A DNA stretch of 64,000 nt, taken from positions 930,001-994,000 of the forward strand of contig NZ_JASZYQ010000001.1 of assembly GCF_030316885.1 (NCBI RefSeq). The letters run 5' to 3'. Both the position numbers and the translations under genes were made by a program. The DNA comes from Variovorax jilinensis. GTDB lineage: Bacteria > Pseudomonadota > Gammaproteobacteria > Burkholderiales > Burkholderiaceae_C. Below, piece by piece: positions 10,165 to 19,790 of the stretch. Position 1 is the first letter of the stretch. Each line of letters opens with the position of its first letter. The notes below the pieces were generated by a model. The model saw only the letters and a list, made by a program, of their open reading frames with translations, was not told where the DNA came from and did no database searches.

Positions 10165-10204
10165 GGACAGACCAAGAAACCGCGTAGCGGTTTTTGCTCT
10201 GTCC
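10165..10204 (+). terminator. hairpin terminator after the aldo/keto reductase
   Basis: Inner stem AAACCGC-GTA-GCGGTTT (10177-10193) is followed by extra Ts. It is flanked by an outer complementary pair GGACAGA/TCTGTCC (10165-10171 with 10198-10204), making one long imperfect hairpin in the gap before the ybaK-like gene. Confidence 0.65.
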
Positions 10205-10222
10205 TCAACTGACTGAAGACCC

Positions 10223-10714
10223 GTGGCCAAGAAACCCCACGTCTCGGAAACTCCCGCCACCCAGCTGCTGCGGGCGCGCGGTGTCGCCTTCACCGAGCAT
10301 CCCTACGAGTACCTCGAGCACGGCGGCGCCCAGCACAGCGCCGAGGTGCTCGGCCTCGACCCCTTCACGGTGGTCAAGACGCTCGTCATGCAGGACCAGG
10401 ACGCCAAGCCGCTGATCGTGCTGATGCACGGCAATCGCACGGTATCGACCAAGAACCTCGCGCGCCAGATCGGTGCCAAGTCGGTCGAGCCGTGCAAGCC
10501 CGAGGTCGCGAACCGGCACAGCGGCTACCTGGTCGGCGGCACCTCGCCCTTCGGCACGCGGCGGGCGATGCCGGTCTACATCGAGTCGACCATCCTCGAG
10601 CTGCCGCGCATCGCGATCAACGGCGGGCGGCGCGGCTACCTGGTGGGGATCGATCCGCGGCTGTGCCTGAGCCTGCTCGACGCCCGTCCGGTGCAGTGCG
10701 CGCTGGCAGAATAG
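10223..10714 (+). CDS. ybaK: YbaK/EbsC-type aminoacyl-tRNA deacylase
   Basis: Protein of 163 residues of the YbaK/ProX editing superfamily, which hydrolyses mischarged Cys-tRNA(Pro) or related aminoacyl-tRNAs. Family marks include FTVVKTLVM with the conserved Lys and the GGTSPFGTRRAMPVYIE segment. The start is a GTG at 10223 (GTG-GCC-AAG); no in-frame ATG fits better. Which mischarged tRNA is the substrate is not decidable by eye. Confidence 0.88.
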   Translation: MAKKPHVSETPATQLLRARGVAFTEHPYEYLEHGGAQHSAEVLGLDPFTVVKTLVMQDQDAKPLIVLMHGNRTVSTKNLARQIGAKSVEPCKPEVANRHSGYLVGGTSPFGTRRAMPVYIESTILELPRIAINGGRRGYLVGIDPRLCLSLLDARPVQCALAE

Positions 10715-10780
10715 CCGGTTGCCCCGTTTCGGGCCTCGCCGCCGGGTCGCCCGGCGCCATCGACAACCAGAGCCTTGCCC

Positions 10781-11422
10781 GTGAGTTCCTTCATTCCCCC
10801 GCTGATCGCGGTCTTGCTGTCCTATCTGCTGGGTTCGCTGTCCTTCGCGGTCATCGTCAGCAAGTCCCTCGGCATGGCCGATCCCCGCAGCTACGGCAGC
10901 AAGAATCCGGGCGCCACCAACGTGCTGCGCTCGGGCAACAAGGGCGCCGCGCTCGCGACGCTGCTGCTCGATGCGCTCAAGGGCTGGCTGCCGGTGTTCC
11001 TGGTGCAGCAGTTCGGCGCTGCCTGGGGCATGGACGCCGGTGTCGCGGCGGTGTGCGGCCTGGCCGCCTTCCTGGGCCACCTGTATCCGGTGTTCTTCGG
11101 CTTCCAGGGGGGCAAGGGCGTGGCGACCGCGGCCGGCGCGCTGTTCGGCATCGGCCCGCTGCTCGGGCTTGCGACTGCGCTCACCTGGCTGATCATCGCG
11201 GTGTTCTTCCGCTACTCGTCGCTCGCCTCGATCGTGGCCGCCTTCTTCGCGCCGGCCTACTACCTGATCGGCGGCCAGATCGCCTGGCCGCTCGACCTCT
11301 GGGTGCTGCTGGCGCTGGTCTCGATCAGCCTGCTGCTGGTCTGGCGCCACCGCGAGAACATCCGTCGGCTCGCGACCGGGACCGAGTCGCGGCTCGGCGC
11401 CAAGGCCAAACCCGGCAATTGA
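10781..11422 (+). CDS. plsY: glycerol-3-phosphate acyltransferase PlsY
   Basis: Inner-membrane enzyme that acylates glycerol 3-phosphate with acyl-phosphate to give lysophosphatidate, the first step of phospholipid synthesis. About 213 residues and five to six hydrophobic helices. Conserved loops GSKNPGATNVLRSGNKG and HLYPVFFGFQGGKGVATAAG are complete. I place the start at GTG 10781 (SSFIPPLIAVLL); a TTG two codons upstream (10775) is equally in frame. Neither has a strong ribosome-binding site. Confidence 0.93.
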   Translation: MSSFIPPLIAVLLSYLLGSLSFAVIVSKSLGMADPRSYGSKNPGATNVLRSGNKGAALATLLLDALKGWLPVFLVQQFGAAWGMDAGVAAVCGLAAFLGHLYPVFFGFQGGKGVATAAGALFGIGPLLGLATALTWLIIAVFFRYSSLASIVAAFFAPAYYLIGGQIAWPLDLWVLLALVSISLLLVWRHRENIRRLATGTESRLGAKAKPGN

Positions 11423-11440
11423 TTCACAGGGGACAACGAC

Positions 11441-11794
11441 ATGGCAGATATCCAGCGCTTTCACGTCGGACCGCGGCTCAGCGAGATCGCGATCCACAAC
11501 GGCACCGTCTACCTGGCCGGCCAGGTGCCGGACGACCTGTCGCAGGACATCCGGGGCCAGACCGCGCAGGTGCTCGGCATGGTCGAGCGCCTGCTGGAAG
11601 AGGCCGGCAGCGACAAGTCGCGCATCCTCATGACGCAGATATTCCTGTCCGACATCACGGACATCACGGCCATGAACGACGTCTGGGACGCCTGGATCCC
11701 GGCCGGAAACACGCCGCCGCGTGCCACCGTGCAGGCCGCGATGGCCAAGCAGGGCTACAAGATCGAGATCGTGGTGACTGCGGCCGCGGCCTGA
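11441..11794 (+). CDS. RidA family protein (YjgF/UK114)
   Basis: Protein of 117 residues of the RidA family, trimeric enzymes of which the archetype deaminates reactive enamine/imine intermediates. The conserved VYLAGQVPDD and PPRATVQAAMA segments are visible, the latter holding the conserved Arg of the active cleft. Subgroup and exact substrate are uncertain. It starts 18 bp after plsY behind an AGGGGA ribosome-binding site. Its stop is two bases from the end of the convergent protease gene. Confidence 0.9.
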   Translation: MADIQRFHVGPRLSEIAIHNGTVYLAGQVPDDLSQDIRGQTAQVLGMVERLLEEAGSDKSRILMTQIFLSDITDITAMNDVWDAWIPAGNTPPRATVQAAMAKQGYKIEIVVTAAAA

Positions 11795-11795
11795 G

Positions 11796-12434
11796 TCAGA
11801 ACCGTTTTTCCAGCACCATCTGGTCGGCGTCGCGGCGCATCGAGAAGCGGCTGATGAAGCTGTTGCCGAGCAGGATGAAGGGCATCGGCTGCTGCGAGAC
11901 GATGGCCTCGACGTCGTAGACCTCGACGTCGCCCACCCGCACCGAATCGAGTCGCACGCGATAGCCCTGCGCCACGCCGTTGGCGGTGTTCATGCGCACC
12001 GGCTGGCCCTTGCTGAAGTCGAGCCCGATGCGCTGCGCATCGGCGGCCGACATCGCGACCGTGGTGGCACCGGTGTCGAGCATGAAGGACACCGCGCGCC
12101 CGTTGATCGCGCCCTGCGCCATGAAATGGCCGCCGCTCGACACCGGCAGCACGATGCGCGTGCCGCCTGCGCCCGAGGCGCCGCCGCCGCCGATGCTCAC
12201 CGGCGTGTCCATGCGAAGCACCGCGCGCTTGCCGGCGGCCTCGACGGTCGCCGTCTCGCCTTGCAGCGACACCAGCCTGACGCCCTGGAAGGTCTCGCCG
12301 ACCGCCAGCGTCTTGGGCGCGCCGGAGTTCACGATCAGGATCGCGCGGCTGCCGATGGTGCCGGTCAGCGTGACCGACTGGGCGTGGACGAGGCCGCAGG
12401 CGGCGGCCAGCAGCAGCGCGAGGAATGCCTTCAT
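11796..12434 (-). CDS. secreted retropepsin-like aspartic protease (TIGR02281-like)
   Basis: Protein of 212 residues. A signal peptide of about 18 residues ends at VHA-Q. The C-terminal half has the single-domain pepsin fold of the bacterial retropepsin-like family: active-site FMLDTGATTVAMS with Asp120, and a downstream ILLGNSFISRF flap partner. The N-terminal half is a beta-rich region plus a Gly-rich linker at 82-91. Such proteins need to dimerise for activity. Likely periplasmic; substrate unknown. It is 10 bp downstream of yajQ. Confidence 0.85.
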   Translation of the reverse strand: MKAFLALLLAAACGLVHAQSVTLTGTIGSRAILIVNSGAPKTLAVGETFQGVRLVSLQGETATVEAAGKRAVLRMDTPVSIGGGGASGAGGTRIVLPVSSGGHFMAQGAINGRAVSFMLDTGATTVAMSAADAQRIGLDFSKGQPVRMNTANGVAQGYRVRLDSVRVGDVEVYDVEAIVSQQPMPFILLGNSFISRFSMRRDADQMVLEKRF

Positions 12435-12444
12435 GGGAAGGCGA

Positions 12445-12930
12445 TCAATCGCGGAAGTTGTTGAAGGTGAGTGGCAGGTCCGGGACGTCCTTCTTGATCA
12501 GCGCCATCGCGGCCTGGAGGTCGTCGCGCTTGGCGCCCGTGACGCGCACCGCGTCGCCCTGGATCGCGGCCTGCACCTTGAGCTTGCTGTCCTTGATCAG
12601 GCGCTGGATCTTCTTCGAGGTCTCGGTCTCGATGCCGCTGCGGACCTTGACCACCTGCTTGACCTTGTCGCCGCCGATCTTCTGGACGTCGCCCTTGTCG
12701 AGGAAGCGGACGTCGACGCTGCGCTTGGTCAGCTTGTTGCGCAGGATTTCCTCGACCTGCACGAGCTGGAACTCGGCGTCGCCGATCATGGTGATTTCCT
12801 TGTCCTTGAGCTCGACCGCCGCCGCCGTGCCCTTGAAGTCGAAGCGCGTGCCGATCTCCTTGGCGGTGTTCTCGACCGCGTTCTTGACCTCGGGCAGGTT
12901 GGGTTCACAGACGGTGTCGAAGGACGGCAT
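12445..12930 (-). CDS. yajQ: YajQ family nucleotide-binding protein
   Basis: Protein of 161 residues, full family length, opening [19 protein letters not shown] and closing [12 protein letters not shown], both diagnostic of YajQ/DUF520. Members in Xanthomonas and Pseudomonas bind cyclic di-GMP and act with transcription factors; older work reported nucleic-acid and nucleotide binding. An EAL phosphodiesterase is encoded elsewhere in the window. It diverges from murB across 74 bp. Confidence 0.95.
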   Translation of the reverse strand: MPSFDTVCEPNLPEVKNAVENTAKEIGTRFDFKGTAAAVELKDKEITMIGDAEFQLVQVEEILRNKLTKRSVDVRFLDKGDVQKIGGDKVKQVVKVRSGIETETSKKIQRLIKDSKLKVQAAIQGDAVRVTGAKRDDLQAAMALIKKDVPDLPLTFNNFRD

Positions 12931-13004
12931 GTAGGAGGCTCCGGAAACGAAAAGGAATGTGCAGCGCACCGTGTTGCGCGGCGTGCGAATGCGACAATTC
13001 TCCC

Positions 13005-14057
13005 ATGATCGTGGAGTCCAACGTCGCCCTGCAGCAGCACAACAGCTTCGGCATCGTCGCGCGCGCGCAGCATCTGGCGCGCATCGCCGGCGAGGCCGAC
13101 GTGGCGGCGCTGCTGGCCGACGCCCGCTGGCGCGATGCACCCAAGTTCGTGCTCGGCGGCGGCAGCAATATCGTCCTGACCGGCGACGTCAAGCCGCTCG
13201 TGCTCAAGGTCGAGATCAAGGGCCTGCGCCTGGTCGAGGAGACGCCGCGGGCCTGGATCGTCGAGGCCGGCGCCGGCGAGGTCTGGCACGATACGGTGCG
13301 CTGGACGCTCGCGCAGGGCTTCCCCGGCCTCGAGAACCTCGCGCTGATCCCGGGCACGGTGGGCGGCTCGCCGGTGCAGAACATCGGTGCCTACGGGGTC
13401 GAGCTGCAAGACCGCTTCGATTCGCTCGACGCCATCGATCTGCGCAGCGGCCGCGCCTTCACGCTCGACGCGGCCGAATGCGCGTTCGGCTACCGCGATT
13501 CGGTGTTCAAGCATGCGGCCAGTGGCGACAACGATTTCGGGCTGGCGGGCCGGGCGCTGATCACGCGCGTGCGCTTTCGCCTGCCCAAGCCATGGAAGCC
13601 GGTGCTCGGCTACCTCGACCTCGAGCGCAAGATGGACGAGACCGGCAACTTCCAGCCCACGGCGACCGAGATCTTCGACTGGATCTGCGCCATCCGCCGC
13701 GCCAAGCTGCCCGACTGGCGCGTGCTGGGCAATGCGGGCAGCTTCTTCAAGAACCCGACCGTGACACCCGAGCAGTGCGCCGACATCATCGCGCGCGATC
13801 CCAAGATCGTTCACTACCCGATGGCCGACGGCAGCATCAAGCTCGCAGCCGGCTGGCTCATCGATGCCTGCGGCTGGAAGGGCAAGTCGGTCGGCAATGC
13901 TGGCGTGTACGAGCGCCAGGCACTGGTGCTGGTCAACCGCGGCGGCAGCACCAACCCGGTGACTGGCGGCGAGGTCATGACACTGGCCAAGGCGATCCAG
14001 ACCAGCGTCTACGAACGATTCGGCATCCGGCTGGAGCCCGAGCCGGTCGTGGTGTGA
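13005..14057 (+). CDS. murB: UDP-N-acetylenolpyruvoylglucosamine reductase
   Basis: FAD enzyme that reduces UDP-GlcNAc-enolpyruvate to UDP-MurNAc in peptidoglycan synthesis. It has 350 residues, like the E. coli type I form. FAD-binding segments [13 protein letters not shown] and [20 protein letters not shown] are present. The proton-donor serine lies in [10 protein letters not shown] (Ser246). The C-terminal [22 protein letters not shown] block is intact. The start is ATG 13005. A palindromic repeat follows the stop, in the convergent gap with argG. Confidence 0.97.
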   Translation: MIVESNVALQQHNSFGIVARAQHLARIAGEADVAALLADARWRDAPKFVLGGGSNIVLTGDVKPLVLKVEIKGLRLVEETPRAWIVEAGAGEVWHDTVRWTLAQGFPGLENLALIPGTVGGSPVQNIGAYGVELQDRFDSLDAIDLRSGRAFTLDAAECAFGYRDSVFKHAASGDNDFGLAGRALITRVRFRLPKPWKPVLGYLDLERKMDETGNFQPTATEIFDWICAIRRAKLPDWRVLGNAGSFFKNPTVTPEQCADIIARDPKIVHYPMADGSIKLAAGWLIDACGWKGKSVGNAGVYERQALVLVNRGGSTNPVTGGEVMTLAKAIQTSVYERFGIRLEPEPVVV

Positions 14058-14089
14058 ATCGCGGCCGGCGCAGCCAGGCCTGTTCGTGA

Positions 14090-14126
14090 AACACCGCGGA
14101 ACCGGCTTTGCCGGGCCGCTGGTGTT
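14090..14126. repeat. REP-like palindromic element
   Basis: Nearly perfect hairpin with three stacked stems: AACACC/GGTGTT, GCGG/CCGC (one bulged T) and CCGGC/GCCGG around a TTT loop. It sits in the gap between convergent murB and argG, followed by a G/C-run segment to about 14180. I recall similar hairpins recurring between genes in Variovorax-type genomes; no second copy was noticed here. Confidence 0.55.
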
Positions 14127-14181
14127 GCCCCGGCGGGGGTGGGCGCCCGGACACGAAGTGCTGGGGAACCCGGGGGCGAGC

Positions 14182-15891
<1,710 letters not shown>

Positions 15892-15930
15892 TTAGGCTTG
15901 CCGACCCGCTTCCCCGCCCGGACGGGCGTT

Positions 15931-16506
15931 TCAGCGCCAGCCGCGCGAGTAGCCGAAGCCCAGCGAGATGCCGATCGGCGGGAAGGCGTAGGCCGGCTGC
16001 GGGTAGTAGGCCGGGGCGCTGTAGTAGACCGGGGCCGGCTGCACGTAGACCGGCGCCGGCGCATAGACCGCGGGTGGCGGCGTGTAGACCTGCGCCGGCT
16101 GGGCGTAGACCGGGGCGCCGCCGCCCGAGACCACCACGCCCGGCTCGGGCACCACGTTCTGCCAGGACTGCTGCGGCATCGGCTGCATCTGCTGCATCTG
16201 CTGCGGAGCATCGACCGGTGCCGTGGCGATCTGCGGCTGGGGCGCCACCGGCGACGGAGTGGCGAGCCCGTAGGCCGTGGAATCGACCCAGATGCTGGCG
16301 CCCGGCGGGTTCGCGACCGTGGTGTTGTACTGGCGGCCGGCGTATTCGTAGACGACGTTGTAGCGGATGTTGCCGTTCGAGTTGGTCACGGGCGAACTCG
16401 TGATCACGCGGGCCTGCACCTGCTCGGCTTGGGCCGCCGTGCCGAAGGCGGCCAGTGCAGTCAGCAGCGACAGGGCGGAAAGGGTGCGGATGCTCGTTCG
16501 GGTCAT
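15931..16506 (-). CDS. secreted Pro/Tyr-rich protein, unknown function
   Basis: Protein of 191 residues with a Sec signal peptide (cleavage after AAQA-E near residue 27). A ~55-residue globular part (VTNSNGNIRYNVVYEYAGRQYNTTVANPPG) is followed by a Gln/Met-rich stretch. The tail is repetitive Pro-Val-Tyr-Ala (PVYAPAPVYVQPAP style) and ends GISLGFGYSRGWR. Likely periplasmic or outer-membrane associated. The small beta-rich domain resembles glycine-zipper/OmpA-adjacent proteins only loosely; function not recognised. Single gene. Confidence 0.75.
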   Translation of the reverse strand: MTRTSIRTLSALSLLTALAAFGTAAQAEQVQARVITSSPVTNSNGNIRYNVVYEYAGRQYNTTVANPPGASIWVDSTAYGLATPSPVAPQPQIATAPVDAPQQMQQMQPMPQQSWQNVVPEPGVVVSGGGAPVYAQPAQVYTPPPAVYAPAPVYVQPAPVYYSAPAYYPQPAYAFPPIGISLGFGYSRGWR

Positions 16507-16615
16507 GTCTTTTCTCCTGGATTTCCCGGGGCGGAACCGCCCCTCGCAACGCGGTTGGATGAATTCGGCCCCTGGGGGTTCCGGCAAATTGCAGGTAGAA
16601 GCCGCCTTGCCGGTC

Positions 16616-16969
16616 TCAGACGTGATTTTTCCACGCATCGGCGTCGAATCCGGTCGTAACGTCCCGGGCTGCGCCCCAGTTGACCACCGGCCGCTTGATC
16701 AGGCTGGGGTTCTCGAGCAGCACCGCGCGGGCCGAGGCGGCATCGACCACCGACGCCCGCGTGGCGTCGTCGAGCCGGCGCCAGGTCGTGCCGCGCCGGT
16801 TGACCAGAGCCTCCCAGCCCGGCGCCTGCAGCCAGCGGTCGAGCTCGGCCTCGGGCACGCCGGCCTTCTTGAAATCGTGGAAGGTGTAGGCCACGCCGTG
16901 CGCGTCGAGCCAGGTGCGGGCGCGCTTCACCGTGTCGCAGTTCGGAATGCCGTAGAGGGTCGTCGTCAT
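16616..16969 (-). CDS. ArsC/Spx-family thioredoxin-fold protein (YffB-like)
   Basis: Protein of 117 residues. The N-terminal YGIPNCDTVKRARTWL carries the single redox/catalytic Cys10 in the arsenate-reductase-like CX(3)R setting. The C-terminal NPSLIKRPVV block, with the Arg that positions substrates, is conserved. YffB-type relatives are glutathione-dependent thiol reductases of uncertain role, so arsenate reductase activity should not be assumed. The start is ATG 16969, divergent from folC by 46 bp. Confidence 0.88.
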   Translation of the reverse strand: MTTTLYGIPNCDTVKRARTWLDAHGVAYTFHDFKKAGVPEAELDRWLQAPGWEALVNRRGTTWRRLDDATRASVVDAASARAVLLENPSLIKRPVVNWGAARDVTTGFDADAWKNHV

Positions 16970-17015
16970 GCGCCGATGATGCCCGCGCGGCCGGTCGGCG
17001 ACAATTCCGGCCTCC

Positions 17016-18311
17016 ATGAAAACCCTAGACGACTGGCTGGCGCACGCCGAGCACCTGCATCCCAAGAACATCGAGCTGGGCCTCGATCGCATCCGCGCGG
17101 TGGCGCAGCGCCTGGGCCTGGCCTTCGACTGCCCGGTCATCACGGTGGCCGGCACCAACGGCAAGGGCTCGACCTGCGCCATGCTCGAGTCGATCCTGGG
17201 CCATGCGGGCTACCGGACCGCGGTCTTCACCTCGCCGCATCTCGTGCGTTTCGAGGAGCGGCTGCGCCTCGCAGGCGAGGCCGTGGCCGGCGACCGGCTG
17301 GCCCCCTTCTTCGAGCAGGTGGAGCAGGGCCGCGGCGACGTCGCGCTGACCTACTTCGAATTCACCACGCTCGCCATCCTGCTGTGCAGCGCGGCCGCCA
17401 GGCCCGACGTCGCGATCCTCGAGGTCGGCCTGGGCGGCCGGCTCGACGCCGTCAACATCGTCGATGCCGACTGTGCGGTCATCACGAGCATCGACCTCGA
17501 CCACATGGAGTTCCTCGGGCCCGACCGCGAAAGCATCGGCTTCGAGAAGGCTGGCGTGATGCGCGCCGGCAAGCCCGTGATCGTCAGCGATCCGGTGCCG
17601 CCGCAGAGCGTGATCGACCATGCAGAGGCGATCGGCGCCGACCTCTGGCGCGTCGGGCGCGACTTCAACGTGATGGGCGACCAGCAGCAATGGGGCTGGA
17701 GCGGCCGCGGCCGGCGCTACAGCGGGCTGGCCTATCCGGCGCTGCGCGGCGCCAACCAGCTGGTGAACGCGGCCGGGGTGCTGGCGGCGCTCGAGGCGCT
17801 GCGCCAGAAGCTGCCGGTCACGGCCCAGGCGGTGCGCACCGGCCTCGCGATGGTCGAGCTGCCGGGGCGCTTCCAGATCGTGCCCGGCGAGCCGACGCTC
17901 GTGCTCGACGTGGCGCACAACCCGCACGCGGTCGCGGCGCTGGCCGAGAACCTCGACGCCATGGGCTTCTATCCCACCACCCATGCGGTGTTCGGCGTGA
18001 TGGCGGACAAGGACCTGGCGCCGATGTTCGCGCGCATCGGGCCGATGATCGACCGCTGGTATTTCACCGATCTGCCGGTCGCGAGGGCGGCAAAGGCCGA
18101 CGACCTGATCGTTCGCTGGCAGGCTCAGAATCGGCGCAAGGACGTCGCCGCGAGCGTGCACGGCGGGCCCATGGAGGCGCTGCAGGCGGCCATCGATCGC
18201 GCGGACCCCACTGATAGAATCGTGGTCTTCGGATCGTTCTTCACCGTGGGTGGTGTGCTCGAGCACGGAACACCCCGTCTGGGAGCCAGGCACCTGTCTC
18301 CGGGCCCCTGA
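17016..18311 (+). CDS. folC: dihydrofolate synthase / folylpolyglutamate synthase
   Basis: Bifunctional Mur-ligase-family enzyme that adds glutamate to dihydropteroate and to folates. It has 431 residues. The P-loop VAGTNGKGSTCAMLE, the EVGLGGRLDAVNIVD region and the SIDLDHMEFLG metal site are complete. C-terminal LDVAHNPHAVAAL marks the ligase third domain. It starts the rightward folC - SPOR - cvpA - purF - metZ - gltX run, an order known from other beta- and gammaproteobacteria. Confidence 0.96.
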   Translation: MKTLDDWLAHAEHLHPKNIELGLDRIRAVAQRLGLAFDCPVITVAGTNGKGSTCAMLESILGHAGYRTAVFTSPHLVRFEERLRLAGEAVAGDRLAPFFEQVEQGRGDVALTYFEFTTLAILLCSAAARPDVAILEVGLGGRLDAVNIVDADCAVITSIDLDHMEFLGPDRESIGFEKAGVMRAGKPVIVSDPVPPQSVIDHAEAIGADLWRVGRDFNVMGDQQQWGWSGRGRRYSGLAYPALRGANQLVNAAGVLAALEALRQKLPVTAQAVRTGLAMVELPGRFQIVPGEPTLVLDVAHNPHAVAALAENLDAMGFYPTTHAVFGVMADKDLAPMFARIGPMIDRWYFTDLPVARAAKADDLIVRWQAQNRRKDVAASVHGGPMEALQAAIDRADPTDRIVVFGSFFTVGGVLEHGTPRLGARHLSPGP

Positions 18312-18382
18312 AAACCGCCTGATTCACGGCGCCTTCCTTTCCGTTTCAACCGCACGCTGCACCCTCCAGGACAACGAAATTC

Positions 18383-19279
18383 ATGGCGTTCTTCAAGTTC
18401 CGCAACCGCGGTCCTCAGGGCAACGAAGGCCGCAGCGCCGCGGCCACTGCGCCACCGGCGGAAAGCATCGAGGCGCTGCGCCGCCGGGCCCGCCACCGGC
18501 TGCTCGGCGCGGCCGTGCTGGTGCTGATCGGCGTGGTCGGGTTTCCGCTTCTGTTCGACACCCAGCCGCGACCGATCTCGGTCGACATCCCGATCGAGAT
18601 TCCCGATCGCAACAAGGCCAAGCCGCTGGTACTGCCGACGCCGCCCGTGGCCGCCAATGACAAGGCCGCAGCGCCGCCCGCTGCCACGCCGGCGCCCGCG
18701 CCGGCCCCTGCCCATTCGGGCAGCGCCGGGATGATCACCGAATCCGCCGACGGCTCGGAGATTCCGGCCGGCAAGCTGGCCGCCAGCGAAACGGCGACCG
18801 CAACCCGCTCCGAACCGGCCCCCGAGACCAAGGCGGCCCCCAAGCCCGAACCCCGCAAGGCCGAGATCAAGGCCGAAGCCAAGCCCGAGCCGAAGCCCGA
18901 AGCCAAGCCCGCCGCGCCGAAGCCGGCGCCGCTCGACGACGCCGCGCGGGCACGCGCCCTGCTGGAAGGCAAGTCCGCCCCGGTCGCGGCCGCCGCGGCA
19001 GCCACCGCCGCGGCAGCCACCGCGCCGACCGCCAAGCCGTCCGACGAGAACGGCCGTTTCGTGGTCCAGGTCGGTGCCTTCGCCGATGCCGACAAGGCGC
19101 GCGAGGTGCGCCAGAAGCTCGAGAAGTCGGGCCTGAAGACCTACACGAGCGTAGCCAAGACGGCTGACGGCGAACGCACACGCGTGCGGGTCGGCCCCTT
19201 CGCCTCGCGTGCCGAGGCCGACAAGGCGGCGGGCAAGGTCAAGGGCTTGTCTTTGCCGGCTGCCGTCCTCAGCTTGTAG
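18383..19279 (+). CDS. SPOR domain protein (DedD-like)
   Basis: Inner-membrane, periplasm-facing protein of 298 residues that probably binds denuded glycan strands at the division septum. A short cytoplasmic N-terminus is followed by one membrane helix at about 39-58 (LLGAAVLVLIGVVGFPLLF). A long Ala/Pro/Lys/Glu-rich linker with KPEPKPEAKP repeats covers about 90-210. The C-terminal SPOR domain (GRFVVQVGAFADADKAREVRQKL... RVGPFASRAEADKAA) spans about 225-298. It lies 71 bp after folC and 13 bp before cvpA. Confidence 0.93.
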   Translation: MAFFKFRNRGPQGNEGRSAAATAPPAESIEALRRRARHRLLGAAVLVLIGVVGFPLLFDTQPRPISVDIPIEIPDRNKAKPLVLPTPPVAANDKAAAPPAATPAPAPAPAHSGSAGMITESADGSEIPAGKLAASETATATRSEPAPETKAAPKPEPRKAEIKAEAKPEPKPEAKPAAPKPAPLDDAARARALLEGKSAPVAAAAAATAAAATAPTAKPSDENGRFVVQVGAFADADKAREVRQKLEKSGLKTYTSVAKTADGERTRVRVGPFASRAEADKAAGKVKGLSLPAAVLSL

Positions 19280-19292
19280 GCTCGCAGCCGAC

Positions 19293-19778
19293 GTGGCCAC
19301 GCTCGACTGGATCGCCGTCGCGCTGCTGCTGGTGTCGATGCTGCTGGGCCTGGTGCGCGGGCTGGTGTTCGAAGTGATCTCGCTGGCCGGCTGGGTGCTG
19401 GCTTTCGTGGCGGCGCAGTGGCTCGCCGAAGACGTCGGCCGCTGGCTGCCGCTCGGCGATCCGGCCGGAAGCTGGCGCTACGCGGCGGGCTTCGTGCTCG
19501 TGTTCGTGGCCGTGGCGTTCGGGGTCGGCCTGATGGCGGCGCTGACGCGCAAGCTGATCGCGGCGATCGGCCTGCGGCCGGTGGACCGGATCCTCGGCGG
19601 CGTGTTCGGCGTGGCGCGCGGCGCGGTGGCGCTGCTGGCGGTCGCGGTGGTTGTTCATTTGCTGGCGTTGAGCGACAGTGCCTGGTGGCACGATTCGCGC
19701 AGCGCCGTTGTTCTCGATGCGGCATTGCAGGGCCTGAAACCCGCGCTGCCTGATAAGTTGGCAAGCTACCTGCCCTGA
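19293..19778 (+). CDS. cvpA: CvpA family membrane protein
   Basis: Inner-membrane protein of 161 residues with four hydrophobic helices, first described as needed for colicin V production. It starts ATLDWIAVALLLVSMLLGLVRGL and contains the conserved RPVDRILGGVFGVARG loop. The start is GTG 19293; no ATG fits. It is 12 bp upstream of purF, the standard cvpA-purF arrangement. Confidence 0.94.
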   Translation: MATLDWIAVALLLVSMLLGLVRGLVFEVISLAGWVLAFVAAQWLAEDVGRWLPLGDPAGSWRYAAGFVLVFVAVAFGVGLMAALTRKLIAAIGLRPVDRILGGVFGVARGAVALLAVAVVVHLLALSDSAWWHDSRSAVVLDAALQGLKPALPDKLASYLP

Positions 19779-19790
19779 GAGGATCTCTTC

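Noticed and set aside
16616..16969. Arsenate reductase in a resistance operon.
   Set aside because: Only one conserved Cys context of the YffB type, and no arsR, arsB or acr3 nearby.
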